Shown here in pieces: positions 21,963-30,994 of a stretch of 64,000 nt of DNA. The position numbers were made by a program, and so were the translations under genes. This DNA is from Acinetobacter sp. ANC 4169. Its GTDB lineage: Bacteria > Pseudomonadota > Gammaproteobacteria > Pseudomonadales > Moraxellaceae. Location: contig NZ_NEGE01000005.1 in the NCBI RefSeq assembly GCF_002135355.1, positions 1-64,000 of the forward strand, read 5' to 3'. Each line of letters starts with the position of its first letter. Position 1 is the first letter of the stretch. Under the pieces are notes generated by a model. The model was given only the letters and a program-made list of their open reading frames with translations, was not told where the DNA came from and made no database searches.

Positions 21963-22950
21963 CGCGTGTCGCCTCCCCAATATAAATCAATAAAGATAGG
22001 ACAATCGCCAAGCTAAAGAAGCCCGATAGTGCCAACCACGGTGCATTCAAATTGGATTTGCCTTGTAATAATAATTCACCCAAAGATGCCGCATCCGGTG
22101 GTAAGCCGTAGCCTAAAAAGTCCAATGCAGTCAGTGCAGTGATGTTTGCGGTTAACATAAAAGGGAGCTGCGACAGGCTGGAGCTCATGGCATTCGGCAA
22201 GATGTGGCGCAGCATAATGGTCCGGTCTGTAACTCCCAGGCTACGTGCTGCGCGTACATAATCCAGATTACGTGCTTTTAAAAACTCGGCCCGCACCAAA
22301 CCGACCAAGGTGGTCCAGCCAAATAACAGCATAATCAGAAATAGCCAGTAAACATTGGGCGTAAACATGCTGACCAGAATCATCACCATGAATAACATCG
22401 GCAAACCACCCCATACTTCCAGGATGCGCTGACCGAGCAGATCGATCCATCCACCGTAATAGCCCTGAATCGCGCCTACCGCAATACCTAGAAGTGCTGA
22501 TGCAATGGTGAGTGCAAAACCAAAAAGCAGTGAAACGCGCAAACCATACAGAATACGGGCCAATACATCGCGGCCCTGGTCATCGGTGCCTAGCCAGTTT
22601 TGTGAAGTCGGTGCAGATGGTACTGGTACAGCCAGTTCCAAGTTAGGTGTTTGGTAGGAATATTTAATCAGTGGCCAAACTGCCCAGCCTTTTGCATTGA
22701 TCAGTTGCTGCACCGCTGGATCTTTATAATCGGCTTCGGTTTCAAACACGCCACCAAAAGTCGTTTCCGGATAAGACTTCAACACAGGTAAATAAAGCGA
22801 ATGGTTATAACTCACCAACAGCGGTTTATCGTTGGCAATCAATTCTGACACAAGCGATAAAATGAAAATCACGGCAAAGATGATTAAGCAGCCGAAACCG
22901 AGTTTATTTTCCTGGAAACGCTTAAAACGCGCATGCATTAATGGCGACAT
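21937..22950 (-). CDS. yejE: ABC transporter permease YejE
   Basis: A 337-residue inner-membrane permease with an N-terminal span (about 17-40), a long periplasmic loop, then five or so spans in the binding-protein-dependent transport domain. The EAA-type loop for ATPase contact is seen at YVRAARSLGVTDRTIMLRHILPN. The N-terminal OppC-N region is present. The start codon overlaps the last base of the yejB stop (TAATG), so translation is coupled. Confidence 0.92.
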   Translation of the reverse strand: MSPLMHARFKRFQENKLGFGCLIIFAVIFILSLVSELIANDKPLLVSYNHSLYLPVLKSYPETTFGGVFETEADYKDPAVQQLINAKGWAVWPLIKYSYQTPNLELAVPVPSAPTSQNWLGTDDQGRDVLARILYGLRVSLLFGFALTIASALLGIAVGAIQGYYGGWIDLLGQRILEVWGGLPMLFMVMILVSMFTPNVYWLFLIMLLFGWTTLVGLVRAEFLKARNLDYVRAARSLGVTDRTIMLRHILPNAMSSSLSQLPFMLTANITALTALDFLGYGLPPDAASLGELLLQGKSNLNAPWLALSGFFSLAIVLSLLIYIGEATRDAFDPRRQ

Positions 22951-24014
22951 TATTCTGCACCTCGCGACTCAAAATTAATCCGCGGGTCAATCACCTGATA
23001 TAACACATCGCTGATTAATCGCAGCACCAGACCGAGCAAGGTAAACAGGAACAAAGTGCCAAAAATCACCGGATAATCTCGCTGTTGAATCGCTTCAAAG
23101 CCCAACAGGCCCAAGCCATCCAGATTGAAGATAATTTCAATAAACAGGTTGCCAACAAAGAAAATGCCAATCAGCGCTTCCGGTAAACCGGCAATCACAA
23201 TCAGCATGGCATTACGAAACACATGGCCATAGAGTACCCGTGACTCACTTAAGCCTTTAGAACGTGCCGCCAAGACATATTGCTTGTTTAACTCTTCCAT
23301 AAAAGAATATTTGGTTAAATACGTGAGGCTGGCAAAACCGCCAATCACCATCGCCAGTAAAGGCAAAGTCATATGCCAGAAATAGTCTTTGATTTTGCCC
23401 AGCCAGCTTAAGCTGTGAAAATTTTCCGAGACCAGACCCTGTAGTGGAAACCACTGGAAATAGGATCCACCGGCAAAAAACACAATCAATAACACAGCAA
23501 AAACAAAAGAAGGTACTGCATAGCCAATCGCGAGTAATAGCGAAGTAGATTTATCGAACAGCATGCCATGCTGACGGGCTTTTTTTATCCCTAAAGGAAT
23601 AGACACCAGATAAATCAGCAAAGTGCTCCATAGCCCCAAAGACAGCGATACCGGCATTTTCTCCCACAGCAATTGGGTCACCGGTTTATCTTTAAAAAAA
23701 CTGCTGCCAAAATCAAAAGTGGCATAACTTTTTAACATGTCCCAGAAGCGGATGTGCGCAGGCTGATCAAAACCGTATTGGGCTTTAATCTTTTCCACCA
23801 TTTCTGCACTTAAACCTTTAGCCCCTTGATAATTACTTTTGACACTTGCAGTTTCGCCACCCGTTGCACCGAGGCCCTGAAATGTTTCTGCCTGTTGAAT
23901 CGCCTGTTCGACTGGCCCGCCGGGTGCAATCTGAATCACCACAAAGTTAATCAATAAAATGAAAAACAGCGTGGGAATAATCAGCAGCAGTCTTTTTAGT
24001 ATATATATGCCCAT
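22950..24014 (-). CDS. yejB: ABC transporter permease YejB
   Basis: A 354-residue permease partner of YejE: an N-terminal span (about 8-30), a periplasmic stretch, then a five-span core. The coupling loop reads YVLAARSKGLSESRVLYGHVFRNA. GGPVEQAIQQ after the first span is typical of Opp/Yej B subunits. It lies 33 bases after yejA and overlaps yejE by one base. Confidence 0.92.
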   Translation of the reverse strand: MGIYILKRLLLIIPTLFFILLINFVVIQIAPGGPVEQAIQQAETFQGLGATGGETASVKSNYQGAKGLSAEMVEKIKAQYGFDQPAHIRFWDMLKSYATFDFGSSFFKDKPVTQLLWEKMPVSLSLGLWSTLLIYLVSIPLGIKKARQHGMLFDKSTSLLLAIGYAVPSFVFAVLLIVFFAGGSYFQWFPLQGLVSENFHSLSWLGKIKDYFWHMTLPLLAMVIGGFASLTYLTKYSFMEELNKQYVLAARSKGLSESRVLYGHVFRNAMLIVIAGLPEALIGIFFVGNLFIEIIFNLDGLGLLGFEAIQQRDYPVIFGTLFLFTLLGLVLRLISDVLYQVIDPRINFESRGAE

Positions 24015-24047
24015 CGAAACAGTGTTCCTTGTGCCTGCACTATTGCT

Positions 24048-25886
24048 TTATTGTTGACGTAAATAATGAGTAACTTTTTTCGCTTGTTCGGCATCGCTCC
24101 ACCAATAGTCAATACCGGATGACAGCTTCGGTTTCACTTTCGGTTGATGATACATATTCCAGTAAGCAAACCAGTTTTCACCCTTACCATAGGTCGGAAT
24201 CTGATAATAACCGGCACGCAGCAAACGATCCAGCACCCGGGTTCTGATGACCAGTTGCTCACGGCTCGGCGCACGAATGACCTGTTGTACCATGTCGTCA
24301 ATCACAGGATTTTTAATGCCTGCATAGTTGTAATTCCCTGGTTGATCTGCCGAGGCACTGCCCCAGAACTGTGCCTGTTCATTGCCCGGATTGAGTGACT
24401 GCGGCATTACACTGGTGGTCATATCAAAATCCTTGCTGCGCATACGCTCGATATATTGCGGCACATCGACATGACGGATAGCAACTTCGATTCCCAAACG
24501 TTTCATATTGCGGATAAAAGGCATTAAAGTGCGCTGCAAACCATCTTGATGAATCAGAAATTCAATCCGGATCGGCTTGCCTTTGGTATCGAGCAAGCGA
24601 CCATTTTTAAAGGTATAGCCGGCTTTTATGAGTAGCTGACGGGCTGTGAGCAGATTATTGCGGTTAAACCCGCTGGCATCAGACACCGGGTATTTCCAGT
24701 TTTGAACGACACCCTGCCGCTGAATGGGACTCAGTCTGGCTAAATAGGGTTTTAAAATTGCCAGCTCTGCAGGGTTTGGCGTGCCTTTGGCTTCCAGTTC
24801 ACTATTGGCAAAATAACTCTGTAGCCGTTGATATTGGCCATAGAACAACGCTTTGTTTTGCCATTCAAAATCGTAGGCATAAGTAATCGCTTGGCGGAAT
24901 TTAATGTCTTGAAAAGGTGCACGGCGGGTATTAAACACAAAACTTTGTGTTGGAATCGGGTTGTGGTGCTGGAACCTGTATTTCACCACCATGCCTGCTT
25001 TGACCGCAGGAAAATGATATTCAGTCACCCATTTACGCGCGGTAAATTCTTCATGCAGGGTATATTGGCCCGACTTAAAACCTTCAAAAGCAATGTCCAG
25101 ATTGCGGTAGTAGACATACTTCAAACGGTCAAAGTTATAACGCCCTGTGTTTACTGGTAAATCTTTACCCCAGTATTTGGGATTGCGTTTATAGCTAATA
25201 CTTCGACCTGCATCGATACGGTCAATCAGATACGGACCGGAACCTAAAATCGGTTGCATGGTGACCCGGGTGAAATCCTTATTCTGCCAATCTTTTTTGG
25301 AATAGATCGGCATTTGTGCCAGAATCAGCGGCATTTCCGAATTATTGCCGGACTTAAAACTCATCTTGACCGCATATTTGGACAACACTTCGGTTTTCTC
25401 CAGATCAGACAGATACATTTGCAGTCCCGGATTAGACTTGGTTTTATAGGTATCAAAACTGAATTTTACATCTTGTGCGGTAACTTCACTGCCATCACTA
25501 AAACGTGCTTTGGGATTAAGATGAAAAATGACGTATCTGGTTTGCTCAGGATCATAAGTCACTTTTTCGGCCAGCAAGGGATACATCACCCCCGGCTCAT
25601 CCAGCGAATTCGACATCAGCGAATCAAACAGAAATTCCACCCCATCCGTTGAGCTGCCTTTGCCATTCATACTGTTTAGATTGTCAAAAGTACCATTGCT
25701 GGCGGTACTTAAATAACCGCCCTTAGGCGCTCGGGCATTGGCATAAGGCATGACTGACAAGTCGGCATATTTCGGCTGGCTATGTACTGCAATGTAGGGG
25801 GTGGTCTGCACAGCAGCCCACAGCCCTTGAGTCAACAGACTCATCCCACAGGCAAAACTCAAGCGTTTTGCGATAGCAAATGACAT
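24048..25886 (-). CDS. yejA: Periplasmic peptide-binding protein YejA
   Basis: The 612-residue solute-binding protein of the SBP family 5 delivers peptides to YejBE. The N-terminal signal peptide runs to about residue 24 (ACGMSLLTQGLWA). Family features include RAPKGGYL, ARFSDGSEVTAQDVKFSFD, and a C-terminal segment with FAYWNMYHQPK. It heads the yej operon, just downstream of the MltD-type gene on the same strand (26-base gap). No promoter was identified in that gap. Confidence 0.92.
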   Translation of the reverse strand: MSFAIAKRLSFACGMSLLTQGLWAAVQTTPYIAVHSQPKYADLSVMPYANARAPKGGYLSTASNGTFDNLNSMNGKGSSTDGVEFLFDSLMSNSLDEPGVMYPLLAEKVTYDPEQTRYVIFHLNPKARFSDGSEVTAQDVKFSFDTYKTKSNPGLQMYLSDLEKTEVLSKYAVKMSFKSGNNSEMPLILAQMPIYSKKDWQNKDFTRVTMQPILGSGPYLIDRIDAGRSISYKRNPKYWGKDLPVNTGRYNFDRLKYVYYRNLDIAFEGFKSGQYTLHEEFTARKWVTEYHFPAVKAGMVVKYRFQHHNPIPTQSFVFNTRRAPFQDIKFRQAITYAYDFEWQNKALFYGQYQRLQSYFANSELEAKGTPNPAELAILKPYLARLSPIQRQGVVQNWKYPVSDASGFNRNNLLTARQLLIKAGYTFKNGRLLDTKGKPIRIEFLIHQDGLQRTLMPFIRNMKRLGIEVAIRHVDVPQYIERMRSKDFDMTTSVMPQSLNPGNEQAQFWGSASADQPGNYNYAGIKNPVIDDMVQQVIRAPSREQLVIRTRVLDRLLRAGYYQIPTYGKGENWFAYWNMYHQPKVKPKLSSGIDYWWSDAEQAKKVTHYLRQQ

Positions 25887-25912
25887 CTAAACGACTCCCT
25901 GTCTTTGCATTA

Positions 25913-28900
25913 TTATAAGTTTGGAACTTTAATCACTTCACCAATACGCAATTGTTTATTGGGTTGCATATCATTCATTTCTGCGAGTTTCGCGCTATCC
26001 AAACCATAACGGTTAGCCAGCCCGATTAAAGTGTCACCACGTTTGATTTTATATTCAACCACAGTTTTAGGTAGCACAATCTGCTGCCCCACACGTAAAC
26101 CAGCACGGGCATTTAAATCATTCATCGCTGCCAATTCGGCAACCGATACACCGACCCGATTGGCAATGGCATTTAAAGATTCACCTGACTTTACGGTATA
26201 TGCATCGGTACTTTTCGATGATTTCACTGCTTTTGTTACCGCAGCTTCTGCCTTAGTTTCAAGCTGTGGCAAATCACCCTCGATTTTTAAACGTTGCCCG
26301 ATACGTACCGTTGAATTGCGGGTTAAACCATTTAACGCAGCCAAATAATCCAGTTGTAAATGGTATTTTTTCGCAATGCTGCTTAATGTTTCACCTGGTT
26401 TAACCACATGGCTATCGCTCTTTGCAAAGCTGACTTTTTCAACTTTGACGTCTGCTTTGTTAGGCGCTGCGACGGGTTCTTCACCGCTGAGCTTTAAACG
26501 CTGCCCCACGCGTAAGCCAGTATTGCGGTTAATTCCGTTAATATTGGCAATATAATCCATGCCTAAATTATATTTGGCCGAAATGGCAGACAGGCTATCC
26601 CCCGATTGCACGGTATAACTATCCGGAACAGTTGAACTTGCAGGAATCTTCAGGCTTTGACCCACTTGTAAACCATGCGTATGGGATATTTTGTTCAGCT
26701 GTGCCAATTCAGTGACTGAAATTTTCGATTTGGCTGCAATGCTCGACAGGGTATCGCCACGTTGAACGAGATAAATTTCAGTTTTATACGAAGATTCCCC
26801 AGTAGCATTTTCTGCTTTCACAGAATTGGCTTTTTCTTCCTGCTTGGTTTCTGGATTGGTGTCAACTTCATTTAATGGCACATTAATTTTTTGTCCCACC
26901 CTTAAGCTGCTGCCCGCAGTCAAGCCACTGGTTAAATCAGCCAGCTCCTGATTGGACAAGGCATAACGGTCTGCAATCAGCTTGAGATATTCGCCACGTT
27001 TAACTACATAGGACTTGGTTTTCACTTTGGCAGTGGATTTTGAATTATTGGTCTTGGTTTCAGCAGTATCGGAATTACTTTGCGCAGTTTCTTTTAACGA
27101 TAATTTTTGCCCTACACGCAAACCACTGCTAACCGACAAATTGTTGTAATCGGCCAGCTGTTTCACCGACAAGCCAAATTGGCTAGCCACACCGGTCAGA
27201 CTATCATTGGCTTGAACCACATAAGTTTCAGGCTGTGCTTTAGACTTAGACGATGCAGAGGTTTCTGTAGTTTGTGGTTTGGCATCGTACAAATAAATAC
27301 TGGTTCCCACATACAGCGGCGAGTTTGGATCAATCTGGTTCCATTTCGCTACATCGCGCCAGTTTAAGCCATTTTTCATGGCAATGACCGCCAAAGTATC
27401 ACCCGGCAGAACGGTATAAGTAGTACGTTTTCCTTTAGGTGCGGTAACAACAACTTCTGAATCGGTCTTAACGTAGTTTTTACCCTGGTTGCGTTTAGCT
27501 TCATCAGAGTCCGCCTTGGTACTTTCCGCCACACCTTTTGGATAAGCAAAACCTTTGGTTAATTCCTTACCTTGCTGCTCAGCCACTGACAGACTGGTTT
27601 GAATGGCAGTTAACTTAATTTTGCCGTCAAATGGATCGACAATTTCGGTGCCTTGCGGTGCAATGGCTTTAATTTCTGCCACCACTTTTTCCTGTTCAGC
27701 TTTACTTGCTACAGGCTGAAGCACCTGTTCTACGGTTTTATTTTCACCTTCTGCTTTTACCGCCGCCATAATTTGCTCACGCTCAGCCGCAGACAATGGC
27801 GGTTCTATAGTCACTGGCTTGACATTGGCTCCCTGACTCACCGCAACAGGAATACGTGGTGCACTTGGAATATCACTATTTGCAGCAAAAGATGCCAAGG
27901 CATCAGAGCCTTGAGGCGTAGCTATACGTGCGGTTGTTGAAGGCTTTGTTCCCGTTACAGGGTTAGCTGCTTTAACTGGCGCAGTGGTGGCTGGCTGAGA
28001 ACTTTTAGTAGTAGTCGTTAATACGGGTGGCGCCGTTTTTACCGGATTAATTACTTGAGTATTTAACTCAGGTGGATTGCTTCTTTCCGGAGTAAATGGT
28101 TTTGCCGTGCTTGCCCATAGCGCACCTGAATTTGGCGAGAGCTTTTTAAGCCGGGCATCAATAGCAGGACTTAAATCTGCAGGAATAATGATCTTCATTG
28201 GGCTTTGATCATCAATCCAATCGCCACGATGACCTGGATTGAGCTGATATAGCTCGGCACGGCTTAAACCGGTCACGGATGCCACTTCATTTAAACTCAC
28301 CGGCCCTACCGACACTTCCCTAAAGTGTGGTCGGTTGGCAATCGGTGGTAAAGACACACCATAAGCATTTGGATTTTTAATAATTTGCGCCACTGCCAGG
28401 AAACGTGGCACATAGTTCATGGTTTCCTGAGGCAGTTTCAGTGACCAGTAATCAGTCGGTAAACCTGCCGCCTTATTACGGTTAATGGCTTGCTGGATAC
28501 GTCCCGGGCCTGCATTATACGCCGCCAAAGCCAATTCCCATGACCCAAACTGGTTATACAAGCCACCTAAAAACTCATAGGCTGCACGGGTCGATTCCAC
28601 CACATCACGACGGCCATCATACAAACTGGTTTGTCTTAAACCATAAATACGTCCGGTACTTGGAATAAATTGCCACATCCCGGCTGCAGCTGCGCTACTG
28701 GTCGCTGCAGGGTCATATGAACTTTCAATAATCGGCAATAAAGCCAATTCTGTCGGTAAACCACGACGTTCCGCTTCTTTTACCGTATGATAAAGATAAC
28801 GGGATGCACGGGCACTTAACCGGTCCAGATAAGGTTGTCGGGAAATAAACCAGCCGCGCTGGGCTTCAATACGAGAGTCCCAATGAGTCTGATCCATCTT

Positions 28901-29188
28901 GAAACCGACGGTCATACGCTTCCACACATCACCATGTTTCAAGATCAGCAAGCGGTCACCTTCTACCGCCCTCATATCGGTTGCAGACAATAAATCTTCT
29001 AATGAATCCAGGCTGTTGGCATCCAGATATCCGGATGAACCGACCATTTTCGATTTTGAGCCATGTGTTGCACTCTGGCTGGAGGAACATCCTGTCAGCC
29101 CCAAAGCAGCTAAAGCTGAACCCAGTACAGTTATTTTTAAAAAATTGGGTAATGTAGGCTGCCACAAAATCGCGGTTGGTTTATACAT
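25913..29188 (-). CDS. mltD: MltD-type membrane-bound lytic murein transglycosylase with eight LysM repeats
   Basis: It cleaves peptidoglycan glycan strands. Start at 29188 gives 1091 residues; an upstream 24-residue extension lacks signal character. The lipobox LTGC is at C34, predicting an outer-membrane lipoprotein. The SLT domain (about 125-265) has catalytic E155 in LLPIIESSYDP, then AAAAGMWQFIPSTGR and AAYNAGPGRI. A Pro/Thr-rich linker precedes eight LysM modules in the last 470 residues, each with the xVxxGDxL and GLRVGQxLxxP pattern. E. coli MltD has far fewer LysM modules. Confidence 0.9.
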   Translation of the reverse strand: MYKPTAILWQPTLPNFLKITVLGSALAALGLTGCSSSQSATHGSKSKMVGSSGYLDANSLDSLEDLLSATDMRAVEGDRLLILKHGDVWKRMTVGFKMDQTHWDSRIEAQRGWFISRQPYLDRLSARASRYLYHTVKEAERRGLPTELALLPIIESSYDPAATSSAAAAGMWQFIPSTGRIYGLRQTSLYDGRRDVVESTRAAYEFLGGLYNQFGSWELALAAYNAGPGRIQQAINRNKAAGLPTDYWSLKLPQETMNYVPRFLAVAQIIKNPNAYGVSLPPIANRPHFREVSVGPVSLNEVASVTGLSRAELYQLNPGHRGDWIDDQSPMKIIIPADLSPAIDARLKKLSPNSGALWASTAKPFTPERSNPPELNTQVINPVKTAPPVLTTTTKSSQPATTAPVKAANPVTGTKPSTTARIATPQGSDALASFAANSDIPSAPRIPVAVSQGANVKPVTIEPPLSAAEREQIMAAVKAEGENKTVEQVLQPVASKAEQEKVVAEIKAIAPQGTEIVDPFDGKIKLTAIQTSLSVAEQQGKELTKGFAYPKGVAESTKADSDEAKRNQGKNYVKTDSEVVVTAPKGKRTTYTVLPGDTLAVIAMKNGLNWRDVAKWNQIDPNSPLYVGTSIYLYDAKPQTTETSASSKSKAQPETYVVQANDSLTGVASQFGLSVKQLADYNNLSVSSGLRVGQKLSLKETAQSNSDTAETKTNNSKSTAKVKTKSYVVKRGEYLKLIADRYALSNQELADLTSGLTAGSSLRVGQKINVPLNEVDTNPETKQEEKANSVKAENATGESSYKTEIYLVQRGDTLSSIAAKSKISVTELAQLNKISHTHGLQVGQSLKIPASSTVPDSYTVQSGDSLSAISAKYNLGMDYIANINGINRNTGLRVGQRLKLSGEEPVAAPNKADVKVEKVSFAKSDSHVVKPGETLSSIAKKYHLQLDYLAALNGLTRNSTVRIGQRLKIEGDLPQLETKAEAAVTKAVKSSKSTDAYTVKSGESLNAIANRVGVSVAELAAMNDLNARAGLRVGQQIVLPKTVVEYKIKRGDTLIGLANRYGLDSAKLAEMNDMQPNKQLRIGEVIKVPNL

Positions 29189-29410
29189 AAAAAAATCCAA
29201 ACAACTCGTATAAAATTTATTTTTTAGATCTGCCATTGTAGTGAAGCATGGGGTAGACACAAGGGATTAATTTAGCGCGATTTCACTATAAATGTTACAA
29301 GAATTTAAAAAATAACCATGTAATACACTTTTAAAGTGGAATTGCGTTATACAATATGCCAATCACTTGGTTTAACTTGACTCTTATTTTAGCGTTCGGA
29401 TTTGGTTTAT

Positions 29411-30868
29411 ATGACTCAAACAATCACTCTCTATGTCGATGGCGCTTGTCGTGGCAATCCTGGTTTAGGCGGTTGGGGTGCATATATCATTACCGAATCA
29501 GAAAAGCATAAAATTTATGGCGGAGAAGCAGAAACCACCAATAACCGCATGGAACTCACCGCGGCAATTGAAGGCATTAAATTTTGCCCACAAGATGCCA
29601 AACTGATCATCTGGACCGACTCCAAATATGTCAAACAAGGCATTACCGAATGGATTCATGGCTGGAAAAAGAAAAACTGGAAGGATGTCAAAAATCCGGA
29701 CCTGTGGAAATTGCTGGATGCGACTTGTCAGGGTCGTGAAATCGAGTGGAACTGGATTAAAGGCCATGCCGGACATCCAGGCAACGAAATGGCCGATCAG
29801 CTGGCCAACCAGGGTGCCGATCAAACCTTAAAAACCATGAAAAATCCCTTAGCATCAGCCGGAACTGGACCAGAACAGGCCGATACGCTGGATAAAAAAA
29901 AAGCTGAAAAGGACTGGTTACTAGATGACCCCTTTGGTTTCGACCTGATGGAAGCCGAGCTGCAAGATGAGAGCGAAGTTTTGGATAGTGCAGCTTTAGA
30001 AAACCAAGCCCTAGACAACAAAGCTTTAGAAAATGCAGAACAGGAAAACCATCAGGCAGAGAGCTTGCAACACCAAGCAGAAATTCCAGAACCTGTTTTA
30101 GAAAGTGCAACACCTGCTTCCGCAAAACCGCTGCACCCTCATATCGTGATTACCCCACGAACCAAAGAAGTTCATGGCCCACGCCAACTGATTCTGGATA
30201 CAGAAACCACCGGTTTCTACTTTCAGGACACTGACCGCATTATTGAGGTCGGGGCAATTGAAATGGTCAACCGCAAACTGACCGGCAGCTCCATTCACAT
30301 TTATATCAATCCGCAAAAACCTGTTGGTGAATCTGAAAACATCCATGGTATTTCAGATGAGTTCTTGAAAGACAAACCGCTTTATGCAGACATTGCCGAT
30401 GTGCTGTTTGACTATTTAAAAGGCGCAGAAATTATCGCGCATAATGCGACCTTCGATATGAACTTCCTCGATATGGAGTTCAAGCGCGCAGGCTTTGTTG
30501 CATTATCGGAAGTGTGTGCAGTGACCGATACCCTGGCCATGGCCAAGAGCAAACACCCGGGACAAAAAAACTCCCTCGATGCTTTGGTGCGCCGTTATGA
30601 AATTCCGCAACGTGACCGTACTTTCCATGGTGCGTTACTGGATGCCGAAATTTTATCGGATGTCTATCTGGCCATGACCGGTGGTCAGGTTTCCTTTGAT
30701 ATGGATACCCTGACTGAAGCCGAGCAACAGCAAGGCCAAACTGCACGTAGCACAGTACAAATAGACCTGCCTGTGATTTTACCTTCAGCCGAAGAACTGC
30801 ACGCACATGAGAATTGGGTCAAACAATTTGAAGAAAAACATGGAACAGCTTGTCTTTTTACAAAATAA
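29411..30868 (+). CDS. rnhA-dnaQ: RNase HI - DNA polymerase III epsilon fusion
   Basis: A 485-residue fusion. Residues 1-142 are RNase HI, with metal ligands D10, E48, D70 and D129, removing RNA from RNA-DNA hybrids. A charged linker (about 145-255) contains repeated LxNxALxN-type units. From about 258 it is the proofreading exonuclease of Pol III, with DTETTG (D263, E265), HNATFDMNFLD and HGALLDAEILSDVY. MTGGQVSFDM sits where E. coli epsilon has its clamp-binding QTSMAF motif. ATG 29411 is preferred to upstream TTG 29402. In E. coli these are separate divergent genes. Confidence 0.93.
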   Translation: MTQTITLYVDGACRGNPGLGGWGAYIITESEKHKIYGGEAETTNNRMELTAAIEGIKFCPQDAKLIIWTDSKYVKQGITEWIHGWKKKNWKDVKNPDLWKLLDATCQGREIEWNWIKGHAGHPGNEMADQLANQGADQTLKTMKNPLASAGTGPEQADTLDKKKAEKDWLLDDPFGFDLMEAELQDESEVLDSAALENQALDNKALENAEQENHQAESLQHQAEIPEPVLESATPASAKPLHPHIVITPRTKEVHGPRQLILDTETTGFYFQDTDRIIEVGAIEMVNRKLTGSSIHIYINPQKPVGESENIHGISDEFLKDKPLYADIADVLFDYLKGAEIIAHNATFDMNFLDMEFKRAGFVALSEVCAVTDTLAMAKSKHPGQKNSLDALVRRYEIPQRDRTFHGALLDAEILSDVYLAMTGGQVSFDMDTLTEAEQQQGQTARSTVQIDLPVILPSAEELHAHENWVKQFEEKHGTACLFTK

Positions 30869-30994
30869 AATCTACATTTCTAGTGGTTTTTTGTATTTAA
30901 ACGTTTAACAGTTAAGTTATAGTTAAATGTAAAGAAGTTTCGCCTTGAACAGGCGACTCATAAACAGATAAAACACTAGGAAAGGTGCAGATCC

